Translations under genes and position numbers: made by a program
In this document: positions 63,589-64,000 of the stretch, one piece after another
How the letters are laid out: each line of letters starts with the position of its first letter
How positions within the stretch are numbered: the first letter of the stretch is position 1
Notes under the pieces: model-generated
Told to the model about the DNA's origin: nothing
What the model saw: the letters and a program-made list of their open reading frames with translations, nothing else
Databases searched by the model: none
DNA from: Thalassospira mesophila
GTDB taxonomy: Bacteria > Pseudomonadota > Alphaproteobacteria > Rhodospirillales > Thalassospiraceae
Assembly: GCF_002115755.1 (NCBI RefSeq)
Contig: NZ_JFKA01000003.1
Coordinates: 372,001-436,000, forward strand
Length of the DNA: 64,000 bases
Reading direction: 5' to 3'

Positions 63589-64000
63589 GTTTCAGGTGTT
63601 GTTTCGGCGTCTTTTTGGGGGATGGGCGAGGGTGTTTGCCAAGCTTTGTCTTCTTTTTTCTGGAACACTGTGGATCGTCCAAAATCGCGGAAGATCTGTT
63701 CCCCGCAAGACTCATTGAAGTAACGAAGATTGAGGACCGGGACGAACATGATAGCGGAGGGTTTCATATAAAAAAACAGGGAAGCGCAAACTTGCAGATC
63801 GGCGGATTTCTTGAGGGGGGTATTGATATAGGCGTTTGCAACTGCGGCTGTCCCGGCGCCCACAATGCTATAAATTGTCAGGGTGTAATAGAGAGCAGAG
63901 GCAAAGGCTCCTTGTTTCCAAGTGCTCTTTTTCTCCGGAGGCATTGCATGATTGTCCGGGCAGTAAATGCTGTAGGTGGATGTGAAAATCCAGAAACCCT
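63555..64000 (-). CDS. Membrane protein, possible WET-group member, 5' end outside window
   Basis: The frame is open to the right edge, so the start is outside. Upstream of the first in-frame ATG (63944) the translation continues GFWIFTSTYSIYCPDNHA, the end of a membrane segment and a Cys/Asp/Asn loop much like copy 3 (ETCNDNA). The second membrane segment starts at WKQGAFASALYYTL, in the same place as the WET block. The tail is Pro/Thr-rich. This suggests a fifth, diverged member of the group. Confidence 0.6.
   Translation of the reverse strand, partial: GFWIFTSTYSIYCPDNHAMPPEKKSTWKQGAFASALYYTLTIYSIVGAGTAAVANAYINTPLKKSADLQVCASLFFYMKPSAIMFVPVLNLRYFNESCGEQIFRDFGRSTVFQKKEDKAWQTPSPIPQKDAETTPETHSAPSETPAK

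Larger units (their letters stand above)
48781..64000. mobile_element. Prophage or related integrative element, left part, continues beyond window
   Basis: From the tRNA-Ser 3' end rightward the content changes from housekeeping genes to integrase, C5 methyltransferase, CI/Cro-like switch, AntA and KilA-N antirepressor-type proteins, many short overlapping genes of unknown function and AT-rich minus-strand inserts. No capsid, tail, terminase or lysis gene is present in this part, so whether it is a full phage, a satellite or a defective remnant cannot be decided. Confidence 0.9.

Overview
The window looks like the chromosome of a Rhodospirillales-type alphaproteobacterium, most like Thalassospira. 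This is inferred from overall gene style, moderate GC, the stand-alone MnmC oxidoreductase, and the pyrB-pyrC' arrangement; I had no database. Two parts are clear. Positions 1-48808 are ordinary chromosome. From the 3' end of a tRNA-Ser gene (48716-48808) to the right edge lies the early half of an integrated prophage or related integrative element, which continues beyond the window.

Chromosome, left to right. First come a peptide-type ABC importer (binding protein cut by the left edge, plus two permeases) and a methyltransferase. A tRNA-modification operon follows: dusA, an MnmC oxidoreductase and an MFS transporter. Then come a YffB-type reductase, a HAD phosphatase, gamma-glutamyltransferase, an alpha/beta hydrolase and a Crp/Fnr regulator. 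rpmG, an S41 lipoprotein protease and an HPt protein with a degenerate receiver precede rnr, topA, dprA, plsY, pyrC' and pyrB, all on the minus strand. ruvX stands next to gatCAB (the Asp/Glu-tRNA amidotransferase). Next are an AraC regulator divergent from a Fsr-type MFS pump, a CopZ-like protein, an Hsp31-like protein, tdk, a LysE/ArgO exporter divergent from its ArgP/LysG-type regulator, the pqiABC lipid-transport operon, a 565-residue protein of unknown function, a GlxA-type regulator and a further MFS transporter.

Element. A tyrosine integrase, preceded by three 12-bp-spaced repeats, starts 162 bp after the tRNA. A minus-strand block carries a large C5-cytosine methyltransferase between two small coupled genes, then a CI/LexA-like repressor. 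A Cro-like gene diverges from the repressor. The repressor/cro gap and the region before the methyltransferase block share inverted repeats of the form GTTTC-N7-GAAAC, which I read as repressor operators. Rightward from cro run chains of small early genes coupled by ATGA overlaps, an OmpR-type winged-helix protein, an AntA antirepressor, a T5orf172/GIY-YIG-like protein and a KilA-N protein preceded by a strongly structured stretch.

The least explained part is a set of minus-strand genes that interrupt the rightward early operons (55342-55884, 57530-58147, 58334-58909, possibly 59996-60544, and 63555 to the right edge). Several encode small proteins with two N-terminal membrane segments, the second starting with a near-identical W-E-T-x-x-A-G-x-L-G-L-x-G-G block, followed by unrelated-looking soluble tails. 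Some are much more AT-rich than their surroundings. They resemble prophage cargo (superinfection exclusion or defence), but no function can be read from the sequence. No phage structural or packaging genes are in the window.
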